Of a stretch of 64,000 nucleotides of DNA, positions 50,477 through 59,848 are shown in pieces. The DNA is taken from NCBI RefSeq assembly GCF_041679265.1, contig NZ_JBGFSM010000007.1:124001-188000 (forward strand), written 5' to 3'. A program made the translations under genes and the position numbers. Position 1 is the stretch's first letter, and every line of letters starts with the position of its first letter. Origin of the DNA: Autumnicola sp041679265. Lineage in GTDB: Bacteria > Bacteroidota > Bacteroidia > Flavobacteriales > Flavobacteriaceae. The notes under the pieces were generated by a model. It was not told the origin of the DNA. It made no database searches and saw nothing but the letters and a program-made list of their open reading frames with translations.

Positions 50477-51022
50477 ATGAACAGAAGAAATCTCCTTAAA
50501 GTGCTTGGGATATCGGCTGTGGGAATTGCTACAGTGCCTCTGTGGATGGATTCCTGGACCACAGAAAGCTTACCAGATAATTTTGTTGATATTAATGAAG
50601 ATCAGGAAAAAATGCTTACTGCTATGGTAGATACCATCATTCCTTCAACAGAAACACCAGGAGCTAAAGCGCTTGGGGTGGATAAGTTCGTGCTCACTAT
50701 GGTTGGAGATTGCTTTAGTGAAGAAGTACAACAACAGTTTATGGAGGGTTTTCAGGAACTAAATGAGACTTCAGACGAAGCTTTCGGAAAAGATTTCACC
50801 AAACTTTCTTCCACGCAGCGGGAAGAGGTATTAACCACTATGTTAAAGTCTGAAAATAACCCTGAAGAGCAAATGAATTTCGTGGCCTTTGTAAAAGGCT
50901 TAACCGTAGGAGGCTATATGAGTTCCGAATATGTAATGAAGAACCTGCTACATTATGAGCAGGTGCCTGCCCGTTGGAACGGAAGTTTCCCTGTAGAAAA
51001 ATCTATTTATCATAACGCATAG
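50477..51022 (+). CDS. Gluconate 2-dehydrogenase subunit 3 family protein (Tat signal)
   Basis: A 181-residue protein of the small-subunit family that accompanies GMC-type dehydrogenases. The N terminus 'MNRRNLLKVLGISAVGIATV' is a twin-arginine signal, so it is exported folded, probably carrying its FAD-bearing partner along. 'MLTAMVDTIIPSTETPGAKA' and 'GVDKFVLTMVGDCF' are family-typical. I use the ATG at 50477 because the RR motif follows at once. The GMC oxidoreductase gene starts 2 bp after its stop. A cytochrome c subunit, common in this complex, is not adjacent. Confidence 0.88.
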   Translation: MNRRNLLKVLGISAVGIATVPLWMDSWTTESLPDNFVDINEDQEKMLTAMVDTIIPSTETPGAKALGVDKFVLTMVGDCFSEEVQQQFMEGFQELNETSDEAFGKDFTKLSSTQREEVLTTMLKSENNPEEQMNFVAFVKGLTVGGYMSSEYVMKNLLHYEQVPARWNGSFPVEKSIYHNA

Positions 51023-51024
51023 AA

Positions 51025-52734
51025 ATGGCAAATTTTAATATAGACAGCAAAGAAGAAAGAACTTTTGACGCAATTGTAATTGGTTCTGGAATGAGTGGTG
51101 GATGGGCAGCCAAAGAGCTCACCGAGAAAGGCATGCAAACCCTTGTACTGGAACGCGGGAGGGATGTAAAGCATGTGGTTGATTATCCCACCACAAATAT
51201 GAGGCCCTGGGAATTTGAACACAGGGGCAGAATGCCTCTTGAGGTGCAAAAGGAGAATCCCGTGGTGAGCAGGTGCTATGCCTTTAGGGAAGATGCGGCT
51301 CACTTCTTTGTTAAAGATAATGAGCACCCATACGTACAGGAAAAACCATTTGACTGGATAAGAGGTTACCAGGTGGGAGGGAAATCCTTGCTATGGGCAC
51401 GCCAGGTGCAGCGATGGAGTGATTTTGACTTTGAAGGCCCTGCACGAGATGGTTTTGCGGTAGACTGGCCTATTCGCTATAAAGATCTTGCGCCCTGGTA
51501 CAGCTATGTAGAAAAATTTGCAGGAATTTCAGGGAATAAAGACGGCCTTGCCGAACTGCCCGATGGAGAATTTCTGCCGCCATATGAACTTACCAAAGTT
51601 GAAAAATATTTTCAGCAAAAGGTGGCAGATAAATATGATGATCGTCACGTAATAGTAGCCAGGTGTGCCCACCTTTCAGAGCAAAAGGAAATTCACAAAG
51701 AACAAGGAAGGGTGCAGTGCCAAAACCGTGTACTATGCCAGAGAGGATGCCCTTTTGGAGGCTATTTTAGCAGTAATTCCTCCACCATTCCATGGGCACA
51801 GAAAACTGGAAATATGACCCTGCAAACCAATTCTGTTGTGGAGTCTCTTATTTATGATGATGAAAAAGAGAAAGTAACCGGAGTACGTGTTATAGATGCT
51901 AAAACCAAGGAAGTGACCGATTACTTTGCGAAAATCATTTTTGTTAATGCTGCCGCAGCAAACACAAATCTTATTTTACTCAATTCCAAATCCAAGCGGT
52001 TTCCAAACGGCCTTGGCAATGATAACGGGCTATTGGGAAAATATTTTGCTTTCCATAATTACCGTGCGAGAGTACAGGCAGAATATGATGGTTTTCTGGA
52101 TTTCACTACAGATGGAAAAAGGCCTACCAGTGGGTATATCCCTCGTTTTAGAAATGTACGGGAACAGCAAACCGATTTTCTGCGGGGTTATGCCTCGGGA
52201 GTAGGTGCTTACAGAAACACGATAAGAAATGAAGAAGGACTTGGAAAGAATCTAAAAAACAATCTTTCCGATTTAAAATTAGGAAACTGGACCATTGGAA
52301 GCCATATGATGGGTGAGACCATTCCAAAGGAAACAAACACGGTGAGCCTTGATAATACTAAAGATGAATGGGGGATGCCAAAGTTACAATTTGACGTTTC
52401 CTATGATGATAACGATGAAAAAATGATCAAGGATTACTTCGAGCAGATCTCGGAAATGTTTGAAAGTGCCGGATTTACCAATATTAAAACCCATGATTCC
52501 CATCAGGCTCCCGGGCTCGATATCCATGAAATGGGAGGAGTACGTATGGGAAAAGATCCTAAGACTTCGTTGTTAAATGAATGGAACCAGCTGCACAACT
52601 GTAAAAATGTGTTTGTAACAGATGGTGCCTGTATGACCTCTACCGGTACGCAAAATCCGTCGCTAACCTACATGGCCCTTACCGCCAGGGCTGCAGATTA
52701 TGCTGTAAAAGAATTGAAAAAGGGAACCCTGTAG
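51025..52734 (+). CDS. GMC-family FAD oxidoreductase
   Basis: A 569-residue FAD enzyme. The dinucleotide-binding motif 'GSGMSGG' (20-26) is followed by 'LERGRDVKHVVDYP', a substrate-binding region, a cysteine-rich 'NRVLCQRGCPFGGYFSSNSS' (about 235), and the C-terminal 'HEMGGVRMGKDP' and 'GTQNPSLTYMALTARAADYA'. It would oxidise a sugar or alcohol in the periplasm and pass electrons on. The substrate cannot be read. It has no own signal peptide, so export together with the upstream Tat-exported subunit is likely. A terminator follows at 52773. Confidence 0.92.
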   Translation: MANFNIDSKEERTFDAIVIGSGMSGGWAAKELTEKGMQTLVLERGRDVKHVVDYPTTNMRPWEFEHRGRMPLEVQKENPVVSRCYAFREDAAHFFVKDNEHPYVQEKPFDWIRGYQVGGKSLLWARQVQRWSDFDFEGPARDGFAVDWPIRYKDLAPWYSYVEKFAGISGNKDGLAELPDGEFLPPYELTKVEKYFQQKVADKYDDRHVIVARCAHLSEQKEIHKEQGRVQCQNRVLCQRGCPFGGYFSSNSSTIPWAQKTGNMTLQTNSVVESLIYDDEKEKVTGVRVIDAKTKEVTDYFAKIIFVNAAAANTNLILLNSKSKRFPNGLGNDNGLLGKYFAFHNYRARVQAEYDGFLDFTTDGKRPTSGYIPRFRNVREQQTDFLRGYASGVGAYRNTIRNEEGLGKNLKNNLSDLKLGNWTIGSHMMGETIPKETNTVSLDNTKDEWGMPKLQFDVSYDDNDEKMIKDYFEQISEMFESAGFTNIKTHDSHQAPGLDIHEMGGVRMGKDPKTSLLNEWNQLHNCKNVFVTDGACMTSTGTQNPSLTYMALTARAADYAVKELKKGTL

Positions 52735-52772
52735 CAGGATAAATTTTTTTAAAGATTTATTTTCAATTAGAG

Positions 52773-52801
52773 AATCCGGTAACAATTTTGCCGGATTTTT
52801 T
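52773..52801 (+). terminator. Rho-independent terminator after the GMC oxidoreductase gene
   Basis: AATCCGG and CCGGATT pair around an 11-base loop and are followed by TTTTTT, 39 bp after the stop. Confidence 0.85.
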
Positions 52802-52849
52802 TATGCGCTAAAATTTAGCCGCCCGGTCGGCAATAAGCCTAAGAAATTT

Positions 52850-52857
52850 TATCTTTG
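52850..52857 (+). promoter_or_regulatory. Predicted -7 promoter box (TATCTTTG) of uvrC
   Basis: An exact TANNTTTG match that ends 5 bases before the uvrC ATG (52863). If used, the mRNA would be leaderless or nearly so. The -33 box is weak. Confidence 0.45.
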
Positions 52858-52862
52858 GAGAG

Positions 52863-54659
52863 ATGGAAAAGCCTGCTTTGGAAGTACAACTGCAAACCCT
52901 GCCGCATAGCCCCGGGGTTTACCAGTATTACGATAAGAACGGAAAAATTTTATACGTAGGGAAGGCCAAAAACCTGAAGAAAAGGGTGACTTCCTATTTT
53001 ACAAAACGCCATGACAGCCACAGGATTGGTGTAATGGTAAAAAAGATAAAGGAGATAAAGCACATCGTGGTGGCTTCAGAAACCGATGCCCTGCTTCTGG
53101 AAAATAACCTGATCAAAAAACATCAGCCGCGATTTAATGTGATGCTTAAGGATGATAAAACCTATCCCTGGATTTGCATCAAAAATGAACGCTTTCCCCG
53201 TGTTTTTCCAACCCGTAGATTAATTAAAGACGGTAGTGAATACTATGGTCCTTTTACCAGTTTTAAAACGGTAAATACCCTGCTGGACCTTATAAAAGGC
53301 CTGTATAAACTAAGGACCTGTAACTATGATCTTGCTGAAGATAAAATCCGCCAGGGAAAATATAAGGTTTGCCTGGAGTATCATTTAGGGAACTGTGAAG
53401 GGCCCTGTGAGGCTAAACAGGCTGAAGAAGATTATAACAGGAACATAGAAGCCATAAGACAGATTGTAAAAGGGAATTTTAAAGATTCTTTGCAGCAGTT
53501 CAGGAACCAGATGAAGCGGCATGCTGAAAATATGGAATTTGAAGATGCCCAGCGAATCAAGGAAAAAATCACCGTGCTGGAGAATTACCAGTCCAAGTCT
53601 ACCGTAGTGAACCCAAAAATCAATAATGTAGATGTTTTCTCTATCACTAGTGACGAGGGGTATGGGTATGTGAATTTCCTTCAGCTTTCCCACGGGGCGA
53701 TTATCAGGTCGCATACTATTGAAATGAAGAAGAAACTGGACGAGACTGACCAGGAACTGCTGGAACTGGCAATTCCCGAAATCAGGCAGCGCTTCAGTTC
53801 TAATTCCAAAGAAATCTATCTTCCGTTTAAAATTGAATTTGCCGAAGATGTAAAAGTAACCGTTCCTAAACTGGGAGATAAGAAGAAAATAGTAGAATTA
53901 TCCCTTAGAAATGCCAAATATTACCGGCAGGAACGCTTTAAGCAGATGAAGATTGTAGACCCAGACCGGCATGTAAACCGCGTGATGGCACAGATGAAGG
54001 AAGATTTGCGGCTAAGTGTGGAGCCCCGCCATATAGAGTGTTTTGATAACTCTAATATCCAGGGCACCAATCCCGTGGCTGCCTGTGTGGTCTTTAAAAA
54101 TGGCAAACCCAGCAAGAAGGATTATCGCAAATTTAATATTAAAACCGTTGAAGGCCCTAATGATTTCGCCTCTATGGAAGAAGTAGTCTTCAGGCGTTAC
54201 CGCCGGCTTCTAAATGAAGGTGAAGAACTGCCGCAGCTTATAATAGTAGATGGAGGGAAAGGACAGTTATCTTCCGGAGTAAAGGCATTAGAGGCTTTAG
54301 ATTTACGCGGCAAAATTGCCATTATAGGAATTGCCAAAAGACTGGAAGAGATTTTCTATCCCGGAGACAGCATCCCGCTTTACTTGGACAAAAAATCAGA
54401 AAGTTTAAAGATTATTCAGCAATTACGAAATGAAGCGCACCGTTTTGGAATTACTTTTCACCGTAACAAAAGAAGTAAATCTACGTTAAATACAGAACTG
54501 GAAGCTATAACCGGAATTGGGGAAAAAACCGTGGTGGAGCTTTTAAAGCATTTCCGCTCGGTAAAAAGAATAAAAGAAGCTTCAGAAAAAAGTTTGAGTG
54601 AAGTGGTGGGAGCCTCTAAAGCCAGTATTATAAAGGAGTATTACAAAAATGAAACATGA
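52863..54659 (+). CDS. uvrC: Excinuclease ABC subunit C
   Basis: A 598-residue nuclease of nucleotide-excision repair. The GIY-YIG domain is at the N terminus ('GVYQYYDKNGKILYVGKAKN'; GVY 18-20, YVG 31-33, Arg41). A four-Cys-like 'LRTCNYDL', 'VCLEYHLGNCEGPCEA' follows, then the UVR motif (about 210-245), the RNase-H-like nuclease domain with 'ECFDNSNIQGTNPVAACVVF' and 'IIVDGGKGQLSS', and helix-hairpin-helix motifs ('ITGIGEKTVVELLKHF', 'VVGASKASIIKEYY'). It overlaps the next gene by 4 bp (ATGA). Confidence 0.96.
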   Translation: MEKPALEVQLQTLPHSPGVYQYYDKNGKILYVGKAKNLKKRVTSYFTKRHDSHRIGVMVKKIKEIKHIVVASETDALLLENNLIKKHQPRFNVMLKDDKTYPWICIKNERFPRVFPTRRLIKDGSEYYGPFTSFKTVNTLLDLIKGLYKLRTCNYDLAEDKIRQGKYKVCLEYHLGNCEGPCEAKQAEEDYNRNIEAIRQIVKGNFKDSLQQFRNQMKRHAENMEFEDAQRIKEKITVLENYQSKSTVVNPKINNVDVFSITSDEGYGYVNFLQLSHGAIIRSHTIEMKKKLDETDQELLELAIPEIRQRFSSNSKEIYLPFKIEFAEDVKVTVPKLGDKKKIVELSLRNAKYYRQERFKQMKIVDPDRHVNRVMAQMKEDLRLSVEPRHIECFDNSNIQGTNPVAACVVFKNGKPSKKDYRKFNIKTVEGPNDFASMEEVVFRRYRRLLNEGEELPQLIIVDGGKGQLSSGVKALEALDLRGKIAIIGIAKRLEEIFYPGDSIPLYLDKKSESLKIIQQLRNEAHRFGITFHRNKRSKSTLNTELEAITGIGEKTVVELLKHFRSVKRIKEASEKSLSEVVGASKASIIKEYYKNET

Positions 54660-56875
54660 AAAAATACCTGGCCATCTTTTTCTGCTTCTTTTGCCTTTTA
54701 GGGTTTTCTCAGCAGCAGGAGGACCCAAAAGTTGGGCTTGTTTTAAGCGGGGGTGGGGCAAAAGGCCTGGCGCATATTGGCGTACTTAAGGTTTTGGAAG
54801 AAGCCGGGGTACGTATAGATTACATTGGCGGCACCAGTATGGGGGCTATTATTGGAGGCTTGTATGCATCGGGATATACGGCAAATGAGCTGGATTCTAT
54901 TTTTCAGGAAACTAATTTTAATATTCTTATCCAGGATAATCTCCCGCGTAGCGCAAAAACGTTTTATGAAAAAGAAGATACAGAGAAGTATGCGATAAGC
55001 CTTCCATTCAACCACTTTAAAATTGGTTTTCCTTCCAGTCTTTCCAAAGGCCAGAATATATATAATCTCATGTCCCGCCTTACCATGCATGTAGGAAATA
55101 TTAGCGACTTCAGCAACCTTCCCATCCCCTTTTTTTGCACCGCTGCCGATATTGAAACGGGGGAAGAAGTGATTCTGGATGAAGGCTCCCTGGCCAAGGC
55201 GGTATCAGCCAGCGGGGCAATCCCTTCGTTGTTTAGTCCGGTTAAAATTAATGGCAGGCTGCTCACCGATGGCGGTGTGGCCAATAACTATCCCGTGGAA
55301 GAACTTAAAAAGCGGGGTGCCGAGGTGATTATTGGAGTAGATGTCCAGGATAGCCTTATCAACAGGGAAGATCTTAAAAGTGTATTTGATATTCTTGCCC
55401 AGATTGGGAATTTCAGGACAATTAGTGAAATGAAAGAAAAAATCCCGCAGACGGATATTTATATTAAGCCAGATATTACTAAGTTTTCGGTGCTGTCTTT
55501 TGGTGAAGGAGAGGCCATTATAGATTCGGGGCAGGTGGCTGCAAAACGAAAATACCAGGAATTGCTGGAACTGGCCGCCCGGCAGGACAGCCCTCCTGTA
55601 AAAGTTAAGAAGAAAATGCAGGATAGTTTGCGCATCAGCGGGTTGGAAATTGAGGGCAATAATACCTATCCGCGATCTTATATAATGGGCAAATTAAAGC
55701 TGAAATACAATACCAGGTTTACATTTAATGATTTGAATGTGGGAGTGAATAATCTTTCTGCCACAGGAAATTTTGACAGGATAAGCTATAATCTTGTTCC
55801 TAATGAGGGGCGGGAAGATTTTGTCATGAACATGCAAATTGAAGAAAGCCGTAATAAAACCTTCCTGCAGCTTGCTTTACATTATGACGAACTTTATGAA
55901 ACCGGCGCCCTCATTAATCTTACCAGGAAAAGTCTTCTGTTTACCAACGATGTCGCCTCCCTGGATGTGGTGGTAGGAGACCGGTTTCGCTATTATTTTG
56001 ATTATTATATAGACAAAGGATATTATTGGAGTATAGGGTTAAAGTCCCGCTATAACAATTTTAATAAGGGAATTTCTTTTGACTTTGCAAATGAAAATGC
56101 CGGTCTTGAGGGAATAGGCGTAAATAAACTGGATATAGATTACCGGGACCTTACCAACCAAATTTATGTGGAAACGCTTTTCCAGCAGGTGTTCTCCTTT
56201 GGGATGGGAGCAGAGCATAAATATATAAAGGTGACGCCGGAATCCCTTCTGGATGAAGAGGGAAATATTGAGCATCGAGTATTTGAAGATAACAATTACT
56301 TTAGTGCTTTTGGTTACCTGAAGTATGACTCTTATGACAACAAATATTTTCCCCGGAACGGGATCTATTTTGATGGAGACTTCCACCTTTACCTGTTCTC
56401 TTCTAATCCAGATTTTGCTGAATTTTCTATCGCTAAAGGAAAGCTGGGATATGCTTTCACCCCGGCAGCTAGCTTTGCTACCCGTATAACTACAGAAACA
56501 GGTTTTAAAATTGGTAATGATAATGTAAATACCCTGGATTTCTTTTTGGGAGGATATGGGAATAATCCCATAAATAATATCGTACCGTTTTACGGGTACG
56601 ATTTTATAAGCCTTTCAGGAGATAGTTATATTAAAGCGCTTCTGGAAGTAGATTATGAAATCATGAGAAAAAACCATCTTATTGCCGGTGCTAATATTGC
56701 CAATGTGGGGAATAAGCTCTACAGCACAGGAAAATGGTTTTCGCTGCCAGATTATACCGGTTATTCTCTTGGGTACGGGCTGGAGACATTCCTGGGTCCG
56801 CTGGAAGTGAAATATACTTTTTCCCCGGAGGCAGCACAAAGCTACTGGTTCTTCAGCCTTGGTTTCTGGTTCTAA
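54656..56875 (+). CDS. Patatin-like phospholipase fused to POTRA/BamA-type barrel
   Basis: A 739-residue surface-type protein. After the signal peptide (1-18, 'LAIFFCFFCLLGFSQ') comes a patatin domain with the oxyanion-hole 'LVLSGGGAKGLAHIGVL', nucleophile Ser61 in 'GGTSMGAIIGG' and catalytic Asp205 in 'LLTDGGVANNYPV'. A POTRA-like part (about 325-385, 'ISGLEIEGNNTYPRSYIMGK') and a C-terminal outer-membrane barrel ('PEAAQSYWFFSLGFWF' at the end) follow. This layout matches PlpD-type type V autotransporters. It would place a lipase at the cell surface, which is inferred. Its ATG overlaps the uvrC stop by 4 bp. Confidence 0.92.
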   Translation: MKKYLAIFFCFFCLLGFSQQQEDPKVGLVLSGGGAKGLAHIGVLKVLEEAGVRIDYIGGTSMGAIIGGLYASGYTANELDSIFQETNFNILIQDNLPRSAKTFYEKEDTEKYAISLPFNHFKIGFPSSLSKGQNIYNLMSRLTMHVGNISDFSNLPIPFFCTAADIETGEEVILDEGSLAKAVSASGAIPSLFSPVKINGRLLTDGGVANNYPVEELKKRGAEVIIGVDVQDSLINREDLKSVFDILAQIGNFRTISEMKEKIPQTDIYIKPDITKFSVLSFGEGEAIIDSGQVAAKRKYQELLELAARQDSPPVKVKKKMQDSLRISGLEIEGNNTYPRSYIMGKLKLKYNTRFTFNDLNVGVNNLSATGNFDRISYNLVPNEGREDFVMNMQIEESRNKTFLQLALHYDELYETGALINLTRKSLLFTNDVASLDVVVGDRFRYYFDYYIDKGYYWSIGLKSRYNNFNKGISFDFANENAGLEGIGVNKLDIDYRDLTNQIYVETLFQQVFSFGMGAEHKYIKVTPESLLDEEGNIEHRVFEDNNYFSAFGYLKYDSYDNKYFPRNGIYFDGDFHLYLFSSNPDFAEFSIAKGKLGYAFTPAASFATRITTETGFKIGNDNVNTLDFFLGGYGNNPINNIVPFYGYDFISLSGDSYIKALLEVDYEIMRKNHLIAGANIANVGNKLYSTGKWFSLPDYTGYSLGYGLETFLGPLEVKYTFSPEAAQSYWFFSLGFWF

Positions 56876-56956
56876 CCCCCCCGTATCATCAAGCTGAATT
56901 TAGTCTTGTTTTAAGAATGTTTCAATTAAAATTAGCGATATTTGTTTTAATCGGAA

Positions 56957-56968
56957 TTTCAGCTGAAA
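56957..56968 (+). promoter_or_regulatory. Palindrome upstream of hmgA, possible regulator site
   Basis: TTTCAGCTGAAA is a perfect 12-bp palindrome, 58 bp before the hmgA ATG. It is followed by a further TTTCAG at 56970-56976 and, upstream, by GATATTTG (one base off the -7 box consensus). Function is inferred from place only. Confidence 0.3.
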
Positions 56969-57026
56969 ATTTCAGTTTTATCTAAGGTATTTTCTATAGC
57001 TGAAGGTTCCATAAAAATTTCAGCAG

Positions 57027-58193
57027 ATGCCTTTTTATCACAAACTGGGAAAAATTCCGCATAAAAGACACACCATTTTTAAAAAGCCTGACGGGAGCCT
57101 GTATTATGAACAGCTTTTTGGAACCATAGGTTTTGACGGAATGTCTTCCAACCTATACCATGAGCACAGGCCAACACAAGTAAAGGAAATTAAAGGCAGC
57201 TACGATGCCCGCCCTAAAATTGCTAATAATAACAACCTGCAGTCTTACCGTTTTAAGGGATTTCAGGTAGTGCCGGCTCCAGATTACCTGGAAAGCAGGA
57301 AAGTAGTGCTTACCAACAGCGATGTGGATATTGCCCTTGCTTCTCCTCAGGAGTCCACCAAAGATTACTTCTATAAAAATTCTGATGCAGATGAGTTGCT
57401 GTTCATCCATAAAGGAAGCGGTAAATTAAGGACGCACCTTGGAAACCTGGATTTTAAATACGGGGATTATCTTTTAATCCCGCGAGGTATCATCTACAAA
57501 CTTGATTTTGATGATGAAGATAACCGCCTGTTTATCGTGGAATCCCGAAGGCCGATATATACGCCCAAAAAGTACAGGAACTGGTTTGGCCAGTTACTGG
57601 AACATTCGCCGTTTTGCGAAAGGGATCTACGCCAGCCTTATGAATTGGAAACCAATGATGGAAAAGGTGATTTTCTAATCAAGATTAAAAAACAGGGGGA
57701 AATCTTTGATATGGTTTATGCCACACATCCTTTTGATGTGGTTGGGTATGACGGCTATAATTATCCTTATGCCTTTTCAATTCATGATTTTGAACCCATT
57801 ACAGGGCGAATTCACCAGCCGCCACCGGTGCACCAGACGTTTGAGACCGATGCCTTTGTGGTGTGCAGTTTTTGCCCTCGTAAGTACGATTACCACCCGG
57901 AAAGTATTCCGGCGCCATATAGCCACAGCAATATAGATAGTGATGAGGTTCTATATTATGTAGATGGGGATTTTATGAGCCGTAACGATATTGAAGCAGG
58001 GCATATTTCGCTGCATCCTGCGGGAATTCCGCACGGGCCACATCCGGGAGCGGTAGAGCGAAGCATAGGCCAGGTGGAAACCGAAGAACTTGCCGTAATG
58101 GTAGACACTTTTAAACCATTAATGATTACTGAAGAAGCCATGAAAATTGCCGATGAATCTTATTATAAATCCTGGCTGGATGAGAATCATTGA
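57027..58193 (+). CDS. hmgA: Homogentisate 1,2-dioxygenase
   Basis: A 388-residue non-heme-iron cupin enzyme that opens the ring of homogentisate to maleylacetoacetate in tyrosine breakdown. Iron-site features are visible in the C-terminal cupin: 'PPPVHQTFETDAFVVCSFCP' and 'YSHSNIDSDEVLYYVDGDFM', then 'GHISLHPAGIPHGPHPGAVE' with His/Glu/His ligands. The protein is shorter than the ~435-residue Pseudomonas enzyme, as usual in Bacteroidota. It lies upstream of hppD (which makes homogentisate), but a decayed four-helix gene sits between them. Confidence 0.92.
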   Translation: MPFYHKLGKIPHKRHTIFKKPDGSLYYEQLFGTIGFDGMSSNLYHEHRPTQVKEIKGSYDARPKIANNNNLQSYRFKGFQVVPAPDYLESRKVVLTNSDVDIALASPQESTKDYFYKNSDADELLFIHKGSGKLRTHLGNLDFKYGDYLLIPRGIIYKLDFDDEDNRLFIVESRRPIYTPKKYRNWFGQLLEHSPFCERDLRQPYELETNDGKGDFLIKIKKQGEIFDMVYATHPFDVVGYDGYNYPYAFSIHDFEPITGRIHQPPPVHQTFETDAFVVCSFCPRKYDYHPESIPAPYSHSNIDSDEVLYYVDGDFMSRNDIEAGHISLHPAGIPHGPHPGAVERSIGQVETEELAVMVDTFKPLMITEEAMKIADESYYKSWLDENH

Positions 58194-58238
58194 TTAGATA
58201 ATTAGAAAATCATATCATTAGATATTGGAAAGGTTATT

Positions 58239-58595
58239 ATGATAACATTTAACGAACGCTATAAGAATAACCTAATACTGATAAAGACTTTTGAGTTCGC
58301 AAAAAAGATTATTGAATATGCAGAATTATTAAATACAAAAAGAAGATTTGTACTCTCCAATCAACTTTTAAGGACCGGTACATCTATTGGTGCCAACGTT
58401 AAGGAAGCCCAAAATGGGGAAAGCAAGAAGGATTTTATTCATAAAATGAAAATTGCAATAAAAGAAGGATGAAACTGAATATTGGTTGTTTTATGTAATC
58501 CTTCTCCGGGGTATCCGAAATGTGACTATCTAATTACTGAGTTGGAAGTAATAGTTAAAATTTTAAATAAAATAATAAGTTCTTCAATGAGGTGA
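58239..58595 (+). pseudogene. Four helix bundle protein (23S rRNA-intervening-sequence type), frameshifted
   Basis: The first frame gives 'MITFNERYKNNLILIKTFEF', 'LSNQLLRTGTSIGANVKEAQ' and 'HKMKIAIKEG', then stops at 58472 after 77 residues. Family members have ~115-120. The lost part continues downstream in other frames: 'DETEYWLF' around 58469-58494, then 'CNPSPGYPKCDYLITELEVI' and 'KIISSSMR' to a stop at 58593-58595. At least two single-base lesions, near 58468 and in the T run near 58490, break it. These proteins are usually encoded within rRNA or as stray single genes and have no known function. It sits inside the hmgA-hppD interval. Confidence 0.8.
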
Positions 58596-58645
58596 AGATT
58601 AAATTTCTGATTATCTCATTGAGGAATTATCTAAATTAAAATATT

Positions 58646-59788
58646 ATGACTACAGATAACACCTCTTTAAAATTAAAAAAGGAAGTCCCTGAGGCAGAAG
58701 ATTTTTTGCCTATCCTGGGGACAGATTTTGTTGAACTTTATGTGGGCAATGCCAAGCAGGCGGCTTATTATTACCAGCATGCCTGGGGTTTTCAGCCCGT
58801 AGCATACTCCGGGCTGGAAACCGGAAGAAAAGACCGGGTATCTTACGTGCTTCAGCAGGGGAAAATAAGGTTGGTGCTCACTTCTCCCATGCAACCAAAG
58901 GGAGAAATAAATGAGCATATAGATAAACATGGCGATGGTGTAAAAACTGTTGCGCTGTGGGTGGACGATGCCCGTAAAAGCTATGAAGAAACCACTTCCA
59001 GGGGCGCAAAATCTTATGTAGAGCCTTATTTGCTGGAAGATGAACATGGTTCCGTGGTCATTTCCGGGATTCATACTTATGGAGAAACCATTCACCTTTT
59101 TGTGGAAAGAAGCGATTATTCAGGCCCTTTCATGCCAGGCTACAGGAAATATGCCCCACTGGCCAAAGCTCCTGAAACTGGTTTAAAATATATAGACCAC
59201 ATGGTGGGAAATGTGGGTTGGAACGAGATGAACAAGTGGGTGGAATTTTATGCCAAAGTTATGGGATTTGCCCAGCTGGTGTCTTTTGACGACAAAGACA
59301 TTTCTACGGAATATACCGCCCTTATGAGTAAGGTGATGAGCAATGGGAACGGCCGTATTAAATTTCCAATAAATGAACCTGCAGAAGGAAAGAAAAAATC
59401 GCAGATTGAGGAATATATAGATTTTTACAATGGCGCGGGCGTGCAGCATATCGCTCTGGCGACAGATAATATTATTGATACGGTAACAAAATTAAGGGAC
59501 CGCGGGGTGGAATTTCTTCATGTGCCGGAAACCTATTATGAAGATGTACTGGACCGCGTTGGCGAGATAGATGAAGACCTGGAACCGCTGAAGGAACTCG
59601 GGGTTTTAGTAGATCGTGATGATGAAGGCTATTTGCTTCAGATTTTTACCAAACCCGTATTGGACCGGCCAACCATGTTTTTCGAAATTATTCAGCGAAA
59701 AGGAGCGCAGTCTTTTGGAAAGGGAAATTTTAAAGCACTTTTTGAAGCTATTGAGCGTGAACAGGATTTGAGAGGTACGCTGCAATAA
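58646..59788 (+). CDS. hppD: 4-hydroxyphenylpyruvate dioxygenase
   Basis: A 380-residue Fe(II) enzyme that makes homogentisate from 4-hydroxyphenylpyruvate, the step before HmgA. Two vicinal-oxygen-chelate domains are visible. The iron ligands lie in the C-terminal half: His in 'LKYIDHMVGNVGWNEM', His in 'NGAGVQHIALATDNIIDTV' and Glu in 'PTMFFEIIQRKGAQSFGKGN'. The C terminus 'FKALFEAIEREQDLRGTL' is typical. hmgA and hppD are on the same strand with only the broken four-helix gene between, so they probably formed one operon. Confidence 0.95.
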   Translation: MTTDNTSLKLKKEVPEAEDFLPILGTDFVELYVGNAKQAAYYYQHAWGFQPVAYSGLETGRKDRVSYVLQQGKIRLVLTSPMQPKGEINEHIDKHGDGVKTVALWVDDARKSYEETTSRGAKSYVEPYLLEDEHGSVVISGIHTYGETIHLFVERSDYSGPFMPGYRKYAPLAKAPETGLKYIDHMVGNVGWNEMNKWVEFYAKVMGFAQLVSFDDKDISTEYTALMSKVMSNGNGRIKFPINEPAEGKKKSQIEEYIDFYNGAGVQHIALATDNIIDTVTKLRDRGVEFLHVPETYYEDVLDRVGEIDEDLEPLKELGVLVDRDDEGYLLQIFTKPVLDRPTMFFEIIQRKGAQSFGKGNFKALFEAIEREQDLRGTLQ

Positions 59789-59848
59789 GTTAAAATAATA
59801 TGATACTTGAAGCTTAAATTTTAAAATTAGCGATTAAAAAGCAGGCTT

